Shown here piece after piece: positions 15,113-24,627 of a stretch of 41,542 nucleotides of DNA (within the stretch, counting starts at the first letter, position 1; each line of letters starts with the position of its first letter). A program made the translations under genes and the position numbers. The notes below the pieces were generated by a model. The model had not been told where the DNA came from, did not search any database, and was given only the letters and a program-made list of their open reading frames with translations. This DNA is from Streptomyces sp. MspMP-M5 (GTDB lineage: Bacteria; Actinomycetota; Actinomycetes; Streptomycetales; Streptomycetaceae), in NCBI RefSeq assembly GCF_000373585.1, contig NZ_KB891921.1, positions 820 through 42,361 of the forward strand, given 5' to 3'.

Positions 15113-15915
15113 CCTTGATGCCCTACCTGTCGAAAATCGCCCTGAACCCTCGCCGCCGCAAAGCGGTCTCCCTGCTGTCCAACCCCCAGCGCCTGCACGC
15201 GGCGATCCTCGCCGGCCTCGCCGTGCAGCCCGTCACCGAGCGCGTCCTGTGGCGGACGGAGAGCAACACCCCCCATCGCGCAGAAATCCTCATCCTCACC
15301 GAAAGTCGGCCCTCCTGGCAGCACCTCGTGGACGAAGCCGGCTGGCCCGGAGCCGACGGCGGCGAACCGCTCATCGCCGACTACACACCTCTACTCGAAC
15401 GCATCGCACTCGGCAGGGAGTTCGGCTTTCGCCTGACGGCCAACCCTGTCCAGAGCGTGCCGCGTCCCACAAAGCCGAGCGAGCAGCAAAACGCCCGCCT
15501 CAAAGCCCACACAGAACAACCCCACGCAGCTGACCGCCGCCCACGCGGCTTCCGCGTGGCCCACCGAACCGCAGCTCAACAACTCCACTGGCTCCTCACC
15601 CGAGCCGAACGCCACGGCTTCACCGTCCCCGAGACTTCTTTCGACGCGCCAGCCCCAGGACTCAAGACGGATGGCTCCCTTGCTGCCGGATCTGCCGTGA
15701 CGATCGTCAGCCGAGACATCCTGCGTTTCAACAAGCACCGCAATGGGCCGCGGATCACTCTCTCGACGGCCACCTTCGAAGGGCGACTGAGAGTCACTGA
15801 CCCCGACGCGCTGCGCGCGGCGCTGCTGGGAGGCATCGGGCCGGCCAAGGGATACGGGCAGGGCCTGCTCACCCTGGCCCCGGTAAAGGCACAGGCGGTG
15901 GTGACCAGTGCGTGA
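15109..15915 (+). CDS. cas6e: CRISPR RNA endonuclease Cas6e (CasE)
   Basis: The product is 268 aa from GTG 15109, or 265 from ATG 15118; I prefer GTG because of its 4-base overlap with the cas5e stop. The start LSKIALNPRRRKA and the following NPQRLHAAIL (probable active-site histidine) are Cas6e features. Near the C-terminus the glycine-rich loop GGIGPAKGYGQGLLTL (about 244-259) is the typical RNA-binding G-loop. Cas6e cuts pre-crRNA at the base of the repeat hairpin and stays on the 3' stem. The central insertion (about 120-150) is longer and more polar than in E. coli. The stop overlaps the cas1 start by 8 bases. Confidence 0.94.
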   Translation: MTLMPYLSKIALNPRRRKAVSLLSNPQRLHAAILAGLAVQPVTERVLWRTESNTPHRAEILILTESRPSWQHLVDEAGWPGADGGEPLIADYTPLLERIALGREFGFRLTANPVQSVPRPTKPSEQQNARLKAHTEQPHAADRRPRGFRVAHRTAAQQLHWLLTRAERHGFTVPETSFDAPAPGLKTDGSLAAGSAVTIVSRDILRFNKHRNGPRITLSTATFEGRLRVTDPDALRAALLGGIGPAKGYGQGLLTLAPVKAQAVVTSA

Positions 15916-16894
15916 GCCGTGGTGGCGGGCCGGCCCGCAGAAAGTGCACCGGCTGGAGGACCGCGTCTCCAGTCTGTACGTCGAGCGCTGCCGTATCGAC
16001 CGCGACGACAACGCCGTCGTCCTGGTCAACAAAGCGCGAGTGGTACACGTCCCAGCGGCCTGGCTCGCCGTCCTCCTCATCGGCCCCGGAAGCCGCATCA
16101 CTCACGCAGCCGTCACGCTGCTCGCCGACTCCGGCACCTCCCTGTGCTGGGTCGGCGAGCATGGCGTCCGTCTTTACGCTTCAGGCCACGGCGTCGCGCG
16201 CGGCTCCCAACTCCAGCTCCGGCAGGCATGGCTCGTCACCCGCCCCAAGGAACGCGTCGCGGTCGCCCGCCGCATGTACGACATGCGCTTCCCCCACGAA
16301 GACACCTCCGGCCTCACGCTCCAGCAACTACGAGGACGGGAAGGCACACGCATCCGCCGGCTCTACGCCCAGCACTCCCAACGCACCGGAGTGCCCTGGA
16401 CCAAGCGGGAATACAAAACCGGAGACGCCTTCGCAGAAGGCGACGACGTCAACCGACTCCTGTCCGCGGCGAACTCCGCTCTGTACGGGATCTGTCACGC
16501 CGTTATCACGGGCATCGGCGCCAGCCCGGCCCTCGGCTTCGTCCACACGGGCTCCGCACTGTCCTTCGTCCTGGACGTCGCCGACCTCTACAAGGCTGAG
16601 TTCACCATCCCGCTAGCCTTCGACCTTGCCGCCAGAGGACTGACCTCGGAGCGCGACGCCCGCACGGCTCTCCGCGATGCCGTGGTCCAGGGCAAGCTGC
16701 TGCCCCGCATTGTCGCAGATGTCAAGGACCTCTTGGTCCCGGAAGGCGCCACGCTACTGGAGGAAGACCTGGGAGGACTGTGGGACGAGAAAGACGGCGT
16801 CGTCAGCGGCGGCCGCAACTGGGATCCGGACCCCTTCGACCCTGACAGCCACCTTGACGTCATCCCAGACCCGGGCGGGAGCACGGCCCCATGA
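15908..16894 (+). CDS. cas1: CRISPR integrase Cas1 (type I-E)
   Basis: This 328-aa protein starts at GTG 15908 and overlaps cas6e. The metal-binding residues expected of Cas1 are visible by position: E145 (REGTRIRR), H213 (GFVHTG) and D223/D226 (SFVLDVADLY). The N-terminal beta domain (LYVERCRIDRDDNAVVLV) and helical C-terminal domain are complete. Cas1 dimers with Cas2 integrate prespacers at the leader-repeat junction. All catalytic residues are present, so adaptation should be possible. The C-terminus extends in an acidic, proline-rich tail after WDEKDGVVSGG. The ATGA overlap with cas2 implies coupling. Confidence 0.96.
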   Translation: MREPWWRAGPQKVHRLEDRVSSLYVERCRIDRDDNAVVLVNKARVVHVPAAWLAVLLIGPGSRITHAAVTLLADSGTSLCWVGEHGVRLYASGHGVARGSQLQLRQAWLVTRPKERVAVARRMYDMRFPHEDTSGLTLQQLRGREGTRIRRLYAQHSQRTGVPWTKREYKTGDAFAEGDDVNRLLSAANSALYGICHAVITGIGASPALGFVHTGSALSFVLDVADLYKAEFTIPLAFDLAARGLTSERDARTALRDAVVQGKLLPRIVADVKDLLVPEGATLLEEDLGGLWDEKDGVVSGGRNWDPDPFDPDSHLDVIPDPGGSTAP

Positions 16895-17220
16895 GCGCCC
16901 CCACCACGGTCGTGGTCCTCATCGCCGCCCCACCCGGGCTCCGGGGCCACCTCACCCGCTGGTTCATCGAAGTCGCCCCAGGCGTCTTCGTTGGAAGCCC
17001 CAACACGCGTATCCGTGACGGGCTGTGGAAAATCCTGGCAGACCGCATCTGCGACGGCCAGGCAGTCATGATCGAGCCTGCCCGGACCGAACAAGGCTGG
17101 ACAGTCCGCACAGCCGGCCAAGACCGTTGGGCCCCCACCGACTTCGACGGACTCACCCTTATGTCCAGGCCGAGGGGGAATGCTGGGCTCGCAACTCCTG
17201 GATTCACCAAGTCTGATTGA
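16891..17220 (+). CDS. cas2: CRISPR adaptation protein Cas2 (type I-E)
   Basis: The product is 109 aa and overlaps cas1 by 4 bases. It starts with a beta-strand (TTVVVLIAAPPGLRG) and has the Cas2e signature RGHLTRWFIEVAPGVFVGSP, lacking the Asp of nuclease-type Cas2 at the first strand, as is usual in I-E. Cas2 dimers bridge two Cas1 dimers as the structural ruler of the integrase. It is the last gene of the operon. No second array follows it, unlike many I-E loci; here the array lies upstream of cas3. Confidence 0.95.
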   Translation: MSAPTTVVVLIAAPPGLRGHLTRWFIEVAPGVFVGSPNTRIRDGLWKILADRICDGQAVMIEPARTEQGWTVRTAGQDRWAPTDFDGLTLMSRPRGNAGLATPGFTKSD

Positions 17221-17339
17221 GGGAATGCTTTGCCGTGACTGGCGCTGTAGTTTCATGAGGAAAGCTCGATTTCGCCGGTGGCCCACGGCTGGTTGGTGAA
17301 TGGTGCAACTCGGACCTCGGACACACCTATCGCACATGG

Positions 17340-17356
17340 TGCCCGCTTCGCGGGCA
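17340..17356. terminator. Hairpin between convergent cas2 and recombinase
   Basis: A perfect 7-bp stem (TGCCCGC/GCGGGCA) encloses a TTC loop, 120 bp after cas2 and 107 bp after the recombinase stop on the other strand. It is plausible as a shared terminator; no T-run is present. Confidence 0.4.
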
Positions 17357-17463
17357 GGCGCAACCGGCACCCGCCTCGAGCTTCCGCCTGGGAGCGGGTG
17401 CTTGTTGTTTCAGTGCCTCCTTCTCCCCTCCCTCCGGTTTCTCGTGCGCGTTGCTGGCCGTGT

Positions 17464-18834
17464 TCAGCCGATGGTGATCCTTTCTGCTCGCTGGGTATCG
17501 GCGGCCAGTGCCCTGGTCGCTGGGTCGAAGGTCAGCGTGAGTGCCTTGGCCTGGAGGTACCCGACAGCATCGGCTTCGGTTGGGGGTGGGGTGCTGCTGC
17601 CTGGTTGCGGGAGCTTTCCGTCCACGGCGGTGGCTGTGAGCCGGATGAGCAGGGCGGGCAGGTGCGGCAGTATGTGGTCCTCGCGCACATACGCATTCCG
17701 CGGCCGGCCAAGGTCGGGCGGGGTGGCGCTGGTGTGTCCGTGGCGGCAGCGGTAGGCGGGTCGGTGGTTCGACCAGCAGGATTCCATCCGTCGGTCGCAC
17801 ACCCCGCAGCGCAGCAGTCCCGCCAGAAGATAGGTCCGGCCCGGGGTCGTCTCCCTGGCCGCTCGAATGTGCTGCACGGCGACGAAGTCGGCCTCGCTGA
17901 CCAGCGCCGGATGCGCGGGCTTGGTGGAGATGACCCAGTCCTCGAGGGCGTTCCAGCGCATCACGTCACGATGCCCCAGGCTGGTGTTGTCCGGATCGAG
18001 AAGCTCGTGGTCGGTGCGCTGGCGGTTCCACACCTGCCGGCCGGTGTAGCGGGGATTGCCGAGGATGGCCCGTACCGAGGTCAGGCTCCACCTCTGACCC
18101 GAGAGGTGCGGATTGCGTTCAGGGTCGGCCGCGGAAGGGCAGGGCACGCCCGCGTCGTTCAAGGCCCGGGTGATGCGGGCGACACTGTGTCGGGCCAGCC
18201 GCTGGGAGAAGATCCATCTGACGATCCGGCCGCACTCCGCATCGATGTCCAGGCGCTGGATCCGGACCCCGCGGCGGGCAAAGGAGCGGTTCGGGTGCGG
18301 GCCAGCATCCACCAGCCGGTATCCGTACAGTGGACGCCCGCCCAGATAGCGGCCCTGGTCGCGGGCCTGCACGGTCATCGCGCTGCGCACCCGGATCTGG
18401 GCGCGGGCGATCTCCCGCTTGGAGAGAATCCCCAGGAGGATCATCAGTTCCTCGTGGCCGACGAGGGCAGGGTCGATGGCTCCGCCCAGCTCCGGCACCC
18501 ACAGCGCTATGCCGTAGTGCGCGAAGAGCGGCGCCATCGTCGCGAACTGGTTGCCATAGAAGGCACGCTCACAAGAGCCGATGACGATCGCATCGAAATC
18601 CCGGTCGGGATCGGCCATCGCCGCGAGCAAGGCAGCCGCTTGCGGGCGGCGCGACCAGGGCAGCACCCTGCTGTAACCGATGTCAAAGAACTCCGCTACC
18701 ACCCGCCCGTACCCGGACGTCACCGCCTGCGCCTGCCGCAGCTGCCAGGCCCGCGAAGTAGCGGGATCCTGGTGGTCTTCGGTGGAGACCCGGCCGTAGA
18801 ACACGAACCGCAGTCCCGCGGGCGCCTGCATCAT
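17464..18834 (-). CDS. Large serine recombinase
   Basis: The 456-aa product has the three domains of large serine integrases. The N-terminal resolvase domain (about 9-160) has FYGRVSTEDHQ, with the likely nucleophile S17, and CERAFYGNQ. The recombinase domain (about 180-300) includes LGGRPLYGYRL, RRGVRIQRL and AILGNPRYTGRQVWNR. The zinc ribbon has CGVCDRRMESCW (about 361-372) and YRCRHGH. No long coiled coil is evident after it. Such enzymes integrate phages or integrative elements at att sites, or move cassette-like elements. It is convergent with cas2, so the cas locus may have been part of a mobile island. I found no matching att repeat. The gene appears intact. Confidence 0.9.
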   Translation of the reverse strand: MMQAPAGLRFVFYGRVSTEDHQDPATSRAWQLRQAQAVTSGYGRVVAEFFDIGYSRVLPWSRRPQAAALLAAMADPDRDFDAIVIGSCERAFYGNQFATMAPLFAHYGIALWVPELGGAIDPALVGHEELMILLGILSKREIARAQIRVRSAMTVQARDQGRYLGGRPLYGYRLVDAGPHPNRSFARRGVRIQRLDIDAECGRIVRWIFSQRLARHSVARITRALNDAGVPCPSAADPERNPHLSGQRWSLTSVRAILGNPRYTGRQVWNRQRTDHELLDPDNTSLGHRDVMRWNALEDWVISTKPAHPALVSEADFVAVQHIRAARETTPGRTYLLAGLLRCGVCDRRMESCWSNHRPAYRCRHGHTSATPPDLGRPRNAYVREDHILPHLPALLIRLTATAVDGKLPQPGSSTPPPTEADAVGYLQAKALTLTFDPATRALAADTQRAERITIG

Positions 18835-19525
18835 CGTCGCGGATCGTGATCGGCCATGCTCGCGAGCCCAACCCGCCAGCGGACTCTACGCAACCGTGGT
18901 GCTGGGCGTGGGGCGGGTAGGCGAAGCCTTCAACGGCATGTTCGCCACCTCCCTGCATGGTTCGCCATCCGGTCCGCGTCTAGGGGATGATTTGCAACAG
19001 CCGTAATTTCAACCGCCGTACGCTCCTTCTGTTGATACCCAGTAGATGAGGGAGCACCACCAGCGCATAGGCGCACAATGGCCGGGGCAAGCACGACAGG
19101 GGCAAGGTCAGACCCCGACCGTTGGTAGTCCTTCTCCGGCGTGATACGCGGCGACCGGGGAGTAGCGGACCGTCAGGTCGAGCGGGCCGATGTTTGCCGC
19201 GCTGGGCCGCTCGCGTTCGCGGAGGAGGCTGCGTCGAAGGTTGTCCTGGCCGACCAGGGCCAGCCTGCGGCCCGGCACAGGAGCTATTTGATCAGTGCTG
19301 TGTCGACCCGGTCCGTTGGCCCGGATCCCGACAGCGCGGCCGGCGGGGCCCCAGGCGGAAGATCCGCGCGGCGACGCATGCCTGGCCGGTGATGTACTCC
19401 TCGCGTCTGAACTCTGTCCCCTCCTTGCGACGGTGGTCAACAGGATCGGCGGATTCCGATGGATCACGACTCGTGGAGCATGGACCTTTGACAGCGGTAC
19501 CGGGCGGCCATAGGCGCGCCAGCAC
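18835..19525. other. Unassigned 690-bp stretch between recombinase and IS3
   Basis: No family-like protein is visible in any frame, although several short frames are open. The missing 5' part of the IS1182-like transposase interrupted by the IS3 copy is not found here. The DNA may be island remnant or part of an older deletion. Confidence 0.45.
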
Positions 19526-19559
19526 TTGGGTCTGATGCAGGTTCGGGTGACAGGTTCGG

Positions 19560-20445
19560 TCACGCGGCCTGGAGGGCCGGTGTGGTCATGACGGTCTCGA
19601 ATTCGACGGGGGTCAGCCGGCCGAGCGAGGCTTGTCTGCGGCGTCGGTGATAGGTCCGCTCGATCCAGGTCACGATCGCGATCCGCAGTTCCTCGCGGGT
19701 GGTCCAGCTTCTGCGGTCGAGGACATTCTTCTGCAGCAGGCTGAAGAAGGACTCCATGGCCGCATTGTCGCCTGCCGCCCCGACCCGCCCTATCGAGCCG
19801 GCCATGCGGTGCCGGTCGAGCGCCCGGACGAACTTCCGGGACCGGAACTGCGATCCGCGATCGCTGTGCAGAATGCACCCGTCGACGTGTTCACGCCGGG
19901 CCACGGCGTTGTCCAGAGCGGCCACGGCCAGGCGGGACTTCATCCGCGCATCGATGGAGTAGCCCACGATCCTTTTGGTGAAGGCGTCCTTGATCGCACA
20001 GAGATACAACTTCCCATCCTCGGTGGCGTGTTCGGTGATGTCGGCGAGCCATAGCCGGTTCGGGCCGGTCGCGGTGAAGTTGCGGCTCACGAGATCGTCG
20101 TGCACCGGCGGGCCGGCCTTCTTGCCCTGCCACGCTTCTTCCCGAAGACACTCCACCAGCGGTTGTCCCGGCAGATCCGCCACGCGGTGCGCTCGGCCAT
20201 GCCCGCCCCGGCGCCACGCGCTTCATCGGCCAGGAACCGGTAGCCGAACTCCGGGTCGTCGCAGTGGGCGTCGAACAGCGCGTTCGCGCGATGTGCCTCC
20301 TTCAGGACGGCGTCGGCAACCGGCTTGCCCAGCCAGCGGTAGTAGGGCTGTCTGGCGAGCTTCAGGACCCGGCACGTCACCGTGACGGGCACCCCGTCCA
20401 CGGCCGGCTCTTTCACGAGCGGGTAGATCCTTTTCCCGGCAGATG
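19560..20445 (-). pseudogene. IS3-family transposase OrfB, frameshifted
   Basis: The integrase catalytic core is recognisable: LWLADITEHATEDGKLYLC (first Asp), CILHSDRGSQFRSRKF (second Asp), and AAMESFFSLLQKNV (Glu), with YHRRRRQASLGRLTPVEFE at the C-terminus. The N-terminal part (YPLVKEPAVDGVPVTVTCRVL, then PEFGYRFLADEARG) is in another frame. The two join near 20125-20140, where one G appears to be missing in the KKRGR-GKKAG region. The gene therefore cannot make full-length transposase without frame correction. Confidence 0.8.
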
Positions 20446-20720
20446 TGCCTGCGACAGATAGGCCGCGGCCCGGCGCAGGACCTCGTTCTCCTGCTCCAGC
20501 AGCTTGATCCGCCGACGTGCTTCCCTCAGTTCCGCACTCTCCTGGCTGGTCACCGAGGGCTTGGTCCCGTCCTCGGCATCCGCCCGGCGCATCCACTTCC
20601 ACAACGTCATCGGGTGGACCCGAAGTCGGTGGCGACCTGCTCCACCGTGACACCCGGGCCGCGGTTCTTCGCGACCCGCACGACGTCCTGGCGGAACTCT
20701 TCCGGATAAGGCTTGGGCAC
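20413..20720 (-). pseudogene. IS3-family transposase OrfA, frameshifted
   Basis: From GTG 20720 the frame encodes a helix-turn-helix start (PKPYPEEFRQDVVRVAKNRG, then VEQVATDFG) and then hits a stop. The continuation HPMTLWKWMRRADAEDG and the leucine-zipper-like ELREARRRIKLLEQENEVL are in the next frame. A single G deletion at about 20619-20621 explains the break. OrfA binds the IS ends and normally leads into OrfB by -1 frameshifting. Confidence 0.75.
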
Positions 20721-20791
20721 AGCGGCATCCTTTCCACCCGCCCCACAGGGCAAGCCAGTTCAGATGTCACCCGATCGTGCAGCAGACCCAA

Positions 20792-22104
20792 GGAATGCGC
20801 TCCTCGCGTCGGATCGAGCAGGCATGCTGGGACGACGTGGGCTGCCGGGTCATCACCGTGAACCGCAGAGTGGACCACTCCACCGTCGCGCGGTTCGTGC
20901 GACGCCACCGTGCCGCCTTGAATGCGCTGTTCGTGCAGGTGCTGTCGCTGTGCGGCCGACGTGGCCTGGTGGATCTTTCGGCTGTGGCTGTGGACGGTTC
21001 ACCGATGGAGGCGAACGCCTCGCGCGACGCCAACCACCGGCTCCCGCGCCTGGAGGAGACCATCTCCCAGTGCGAGAACGAGATCCAGGCGCTGATGGAG
21101 GATGCACTCGCCCACACGCGGACCGTCGAGGCCGACACCTCGGCCCACTGCGACGGCGAGGATGCGGGTGATGACTGGCCTCGCCTGTCCCGGCTGAGTG
21201 ACCGGCTCACCCGGGCCCACTTGGCCAGGGACAGACTGCATGAACGGGCTATGCCCTCGCCCTCAGAAATCCGGATCAAGGTCGAAGCCGCCAAGCGGAT
21301 GGTGGCCCGCGCGGAGAAACGCCTGGCTGCCGAGACCGCGGCTCACCGGGAGAAGCTCAGGAGATACGAAGCCCGCGCTCGGGAAGACCGGGCGGCAGGC
21401 CGTCGTGGAGCGAACGGACGGCCACCGGTCTCGACGGACCACAAGACCGTCCTCGTCCGGCAGCGGAACCGGTTGGTGAAAGCACGTGCCTGGCTTGAAC
21501 GGGCCCGTACTCCCCGGCCGGTGCCTTCCCAGGAAGCTCGTGCGTGCCTGAGCGATCCCGACTCCCGTCTCATCCTCGGCAAACGTGGCGGCTACCTGCA
21601 GGGATACAAATCCAGATCGTCTGTGCCCGCCGTCAGTTCCTGCTCGCCATCGAAGCGCACGACAATCCCTCGGACAGGACGGCCCTTGTTCCGATAGTGA
21701 AGAAGACCCAGCACAATCACCAGGCCGCCGAACTTCCAGATGAGATCCGACTGTGGCTCGCCGACAGCGGATACGCGTCCGCCGACGCCTTCAAGGCTCT
21801 CGCCGATCTCCCCCTGCTGGTCTCGTCACCAGCGAAGCCCACCAGGCGGGGCTTCCCTGCGAAACGCCAACAGGCACCCGCCGGCCAGCAGGACATGGCA
21901 GCCCGCCTCACCACCCCGACCGGCCGGACTCAATACCGTCAACGCAGTGCCCTGGTCGAGCCGGGGTTCGCCCAGCTCTTCCAACGCTTCGGGCGCCACC
22001 TCAACTACCGCGGCCGCCAAGCCGTGGACACCGAGATCAAGCTCCTCGGAACGGTCCACAACCTCAACAAGCTGATCAAACACGCGTCCCGGAGCCGCTC
22101 TTGA
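20792..22104 (+). pseudogene. IS1182-like transposase, 5'-truncated and frameshifted
   Basis: The sequence enters in mid-protein with GMRSSRRIEQACWDDVGCRVI, a conserved region of IS1182-type transposases (DUF772). It continues with VDLSAVAVDGSPMEANAS (probable first catalytic Asp), the long charged coiled region, and LILGKRGGYLQGY. One base is lost near 21608 (in what should be YNIQIVCAR), and the rest is in the next frame: IQIVCARRQFLLAIEAHDN, LADSGYASADAF, and ALVEPGFAQLFQRFGRHLNYRG. The N-terminus is missing at the IS3 boundary. The gene is dead. Confidence 0.8.
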
Positions 22105-23428
22105 CGTCCACCGAGCAAGAGTCCTGCGACAGCCTCCCCGTCCTCGCGCGGAGGTTCCTGAACCCCCGCCTGACCCGGGCCGGCGTGAGCTTGTTCGGTG
22201 GGACGGGCTTCTCCCACGGTCGGCGAAGGTCACCCGACAGCGGTCGGGCGAGCCGGAGTTGGGTGTGTGCGGCGACCACAAGCCACGTCCAGCAGTCCGC
22301 CGCAGCCGGATCGCGAAGCCGCGGTCGGACCCACCCGAGGGTCTGCTTGAGCATCCGGAACGTGTGCTCCACGTCGAATCTCCGCAGGAAAGACTGCCAA
22401 CAGCGGTCGACATCCGCTGCGGTGGCGCCGGTGCCTGACCACCACAACCACACCGGCTTGTTCACCCCGCCGGACGGCAGCCTCTCCACGGCCAGGCGGA
22501 TGACGGTCCCCTCGATGATGGGCAACGGGCCATCGTGGTCGATCCAGGCGGCCCGGCGGGGCAACCGCGGATGGAGCCGGTCCCATGCCCGTGCCGTCGC
22601 CGTGCCGTAGAGGCGGGTGTCCGTGACGGTCACCGCCTGCTCTGTTCCCCAGGTGGCCAGGTCGCCGAAAACGAACTCGCTGCCGTGCTTGGGCGGTCGG
22701 CCGCCTTTGGGATCGTAGACTCGGGGCGGTGCCGGCCGCCGCATCACCCGATCTGAGCGGAGTCGGCCGACGATCTCCACCGGCAGCTCCGCCAGCAGGT
22801 GGGCGATGCGGGGCGCGTCGTAACCGGCGTCGAGGACGATGAGGATCTCCAGGTCACCCTCCTGCCAGTGGCCGGCGGCGATCAGTCGCTGGACCACCTC
22901 CCGGATCTGGGCGGTGGTGATGGCGGCGAGGTCGGCGCCAGGTACCAGGCGAACGGCGTCAAGGATCGCCGTCCAGGAGGTCCGGCCCGTCTCCAGGGCC
23001 GCCACGATCGAGTAGGGCCAGCCGGGCATCATCTGATGCTTCGCCTCCCCGCGGCCGTAGGTATGGCAAAACGAGCGATCCGGGCAGGTCCCCGCATCGG
23101 GTCGTAGCCACGGCGAGACATCCACCGCCAGGACCAGCCGTCCGTCCGCCGCCCTGGGCAGCGGCAACCCGGCCAAGGTTCGTCGGAGCCTGGTGACGTC
23201 GATATGACCGTCGTTGAGGCCGCCATACAGCGAGCCGTGTCCACGACGGTGTTCAGGTGCCAGCGCCAGCTCGACGAGCGACCGGACCGGGCCATCGGTG
23301 CACAGCACCGCGTCACGCAACTCAAACAACGCGTCGCCCCACGTGATCAGACACGCGTACAACTCCGTCCGGAAGCGTGACACTTCCGCGAACGCCTCCC
23401 GCGGGACGCGCTGATCCCTCACACTCAT
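22076..23428 (-). pseudogene. DDE-superfamily transposase, C-terminus replaced at an IS junction
   Basis: The 450-aa frame from ATG 23428 (MSVRDQRVPREAF) has DDE transposase features: LAVDVSPWLRPDA, LIVLDAGYDAPRIAHLLAEL, and late RRFDVEHTFRMLKQTLGW (probable Glu). It resembles the 'NF041680-type' actinobacterial transposases. Those usually end in a basic GRPPGS-type tail; here the tail after RRGFRNLRARTG is replaced by SQDSCSVDVKSGSGTRV, which overlaps the 3' end of the IS1182-like gene. The element was probably cut near 22120. Most of the catalytic domain is intact, but mobility is doubtful. Confidence 0.65.
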
Positions 23429-23561
23429 GACTACGCCTTCGCGCTCTTCCTGTGCCTTGTGACGAAGCAAAGGATCAGACGAAGGCCGCCCTCATGTCCT
23501 CTGAACTGCAAAAAAACTGATCAAGTTCGACGCAACGTTCGACGCCGGACGATAGCGACCG

Positions 23562-23858
23562 CTACTCAGACACCCCCTCGACGAGAAGAAGCCGCCGTTC
23601 TAGGGCCGTCTTCCGGACCTCAAGCGCCTCCGCATACTCGGCAGACGCGTACCACTCCTTGACCCGATCCGTATCCGGGAACTCGACGACGACCACCCGC
23701 TGGGAAGAGGGCCAGGCACCCTCCACCGCTTCGGGCAGAGCACCGCGGACGATATAGCGACCGCCGTAGCGACGGATGGAAGCCTCCGCCAACGTCCGGT
23801 AGGCGTCAGCGAGTTCCTCGTCCAGCACCTCAACCTCAGAGATCACGTAAGCAGGCAT
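23562..23858 (-). CDS. DUF1330 family protein (dimeric alpha/beta barrel)
   Basis: This 98-aa protein (MPAYVISEVEVLDEELADAY...) matches the DUF1330 pattern: YVISEVEV strand, RYGGRYIVRGALPEAVEGAW, RVVVVEFPDTDRVKEWYASAEYAEAL. The family adopts a small ferredoxin-like fold of the antibiotic-monooxygenase type; biochemical roles are mostly unknown. ATG 23858 gives the usual family start; ATG 23867 (MAD-) is the alternative. It is a single gene between a decayed IS and the caspase unit, with no clear partners. Confidence 0.85.
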   Translation of the reverse strand: MPAYVISEVEVLDEELADAYRTLAEASIRRYGGRYIVRGALPEAVEGAWPSSQRVVVVEFPDTDRVKEWYASAEYAEALEVRKTALERRLLLVEGVSE

Positions 23859-23942
23859 GTCAGCCATGCTGCCAGGTGCGTCAACCAGCGAATCCGGCCA
23901 GCAGCCGGGTGGAACAAGCGCCCATAGCTCCGCCAACCGCAA

Positions 23943-24273
23943 CGAGCCTGGTCAAGTCCGAGGCACTGCTGGACGCCCGACCTTAAATGTCAAGCTAAGT
24001 GGTCGGCTCCGGAAGTCCTTCGGGGGCGCTGAGCATCGCGGTCAGCCCCCGACGGCGCTGCGCGCGGGGCGGGACGACGCCGCGCCGAGGCGACCACTCA
24101 GCTCAAGGGGCACGGCCGTGTGGAGGAGACTCCGGATGGATGGAGTGTCGAGGGGGGCCGTATCAGAGTTGCCGCAGTAAATCCGGATTTACTGCGGCAG
24201 CCGAGAGGTCATCGGGGGCCCAAAGAGGCCAAGTTCCCACCAGCGGGCGATCTCCTTGAAATGATGGACGGTC
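23943..24273. other. Upstream region of the EACC1-caspase unit
   Basis: There is no gene. It contains a perfect 30-bp palindrome at 24170-24199. It should hold the promoter of the EACC1-caspase operon, but I cannot assign -35/-10 boxes. Confidence 0.5.
24170..24199. repeat. Perfect 30-bp palindrome before the caspase operon
   Basis: The left arm is TGCCGCAGTAAATCC and the right arm GGATTTACTGCGGCA, with no loop. The centre lies at 24184/24185, 75 bp before the GTG of the EACC1 gene. The AT-rich core (GTAAATCCGGATTTAC) stands out from the GC-rich surroundings. It could be an operator for a dimeric or tetrameric regulator, or an attenuator hairpin in the leader mRNA. Confidence 0.8.
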
Positions 24274-24627
24274 GTGGACGCATTTATCGATATCGAGGGT
24301 GGCGACAGGGTTGGGGAGCTAGCGGCGCTTGTCGGATGGCTCCGCCGGGAGCGCGAGTTGCAGGGCGTAGTCCGGCTCGTGCGCAGGGACGTTGAAGAGA
24401 CTGAGCTGGGCAGTGGGCTTGACGTGCTGAGTGTCGCTGTGGGCTCGGGCGGTGTCGGCGTGGCGTTGGCTCAGTCGCTGTCCGCATGGCTGCGCACTCG
24501 GCGTTCGGACGTCAAAGTGACCGTCACTGCCAACGGCCGCACGGTCGAGGTCGACGCTCGGCGCGTCAGCGACCCCGTCGGCCTCATTACTCGGGTGCTG
24601 GGCGGCGACGATGGCACCGGGGACTGA
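24274..24627 (+). CDS. Effector-associated constant component EACC1-like protein
   Basis: The 117-aa protein starts at GTG 24274. It begins with an acidic strand (MDAFIDIEGGDRVGELAALVGWL), then a variable arm, then LDVLSVAVGSGGVGVALAQSLSAWL and VTVTANGRTVEVDARRV, closing with an acidic GGDDGTGD tail. This two-part layout matches the EACC1 family, small proteins found next to caspase- or trypsin-like effectors in actinobacterial conflict systems. They are thought to link effector and sensor modules. It overlaps the caspase gene by 17 bases, so the two are coupled. The family call is from remembered pattern, not a search. Confidence 0.75.
   Translation: MDAFIDIEGGDRVGELAALVGWLRRERELQGVVRLVRRDVEETELGSGLDVLSVAVGSGGVGVALAQSLSAWLRTRRSDVKVTVTANGRTVEVDARRVSDPVGLITRVLGGDDGTGD

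Larger units (their letters stand above)
19526..20791 (-). mobile_element. IS3-family insertion sequence, 1266 bp
   Basis: Imperfect terminal inverted repeats of 27 bp bound the element. The left end is TTGGGTCTGATGCA then TCGGGTGACA (19526-19552). The complement of 20765-20791 reads TTGGGTCTGCTGCA then TCGGGTGACA. Both transposase frames lie between them on the minus strand. I see no clear target-site duplication. The right end abuts an IS1182-like transposase truncated at its 5' end, so this IS3 probably inserted in or recombined next to that gene. Frameshifts in both frames suggest it is inactive. Confidence 0.85.

Noticed and set aside
17278..18849. 523-aa plus-strand frame opposite the recombinase
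   Set aside because: It is a shadow of the intact serine recombinase on the minus strand.
24058..24082. CRISPR-repeat-like GCGGGGCGGGACGAC
   Set aside because: Only a short GC-rich core is shared; there is no hairpin and no register with any spacer.
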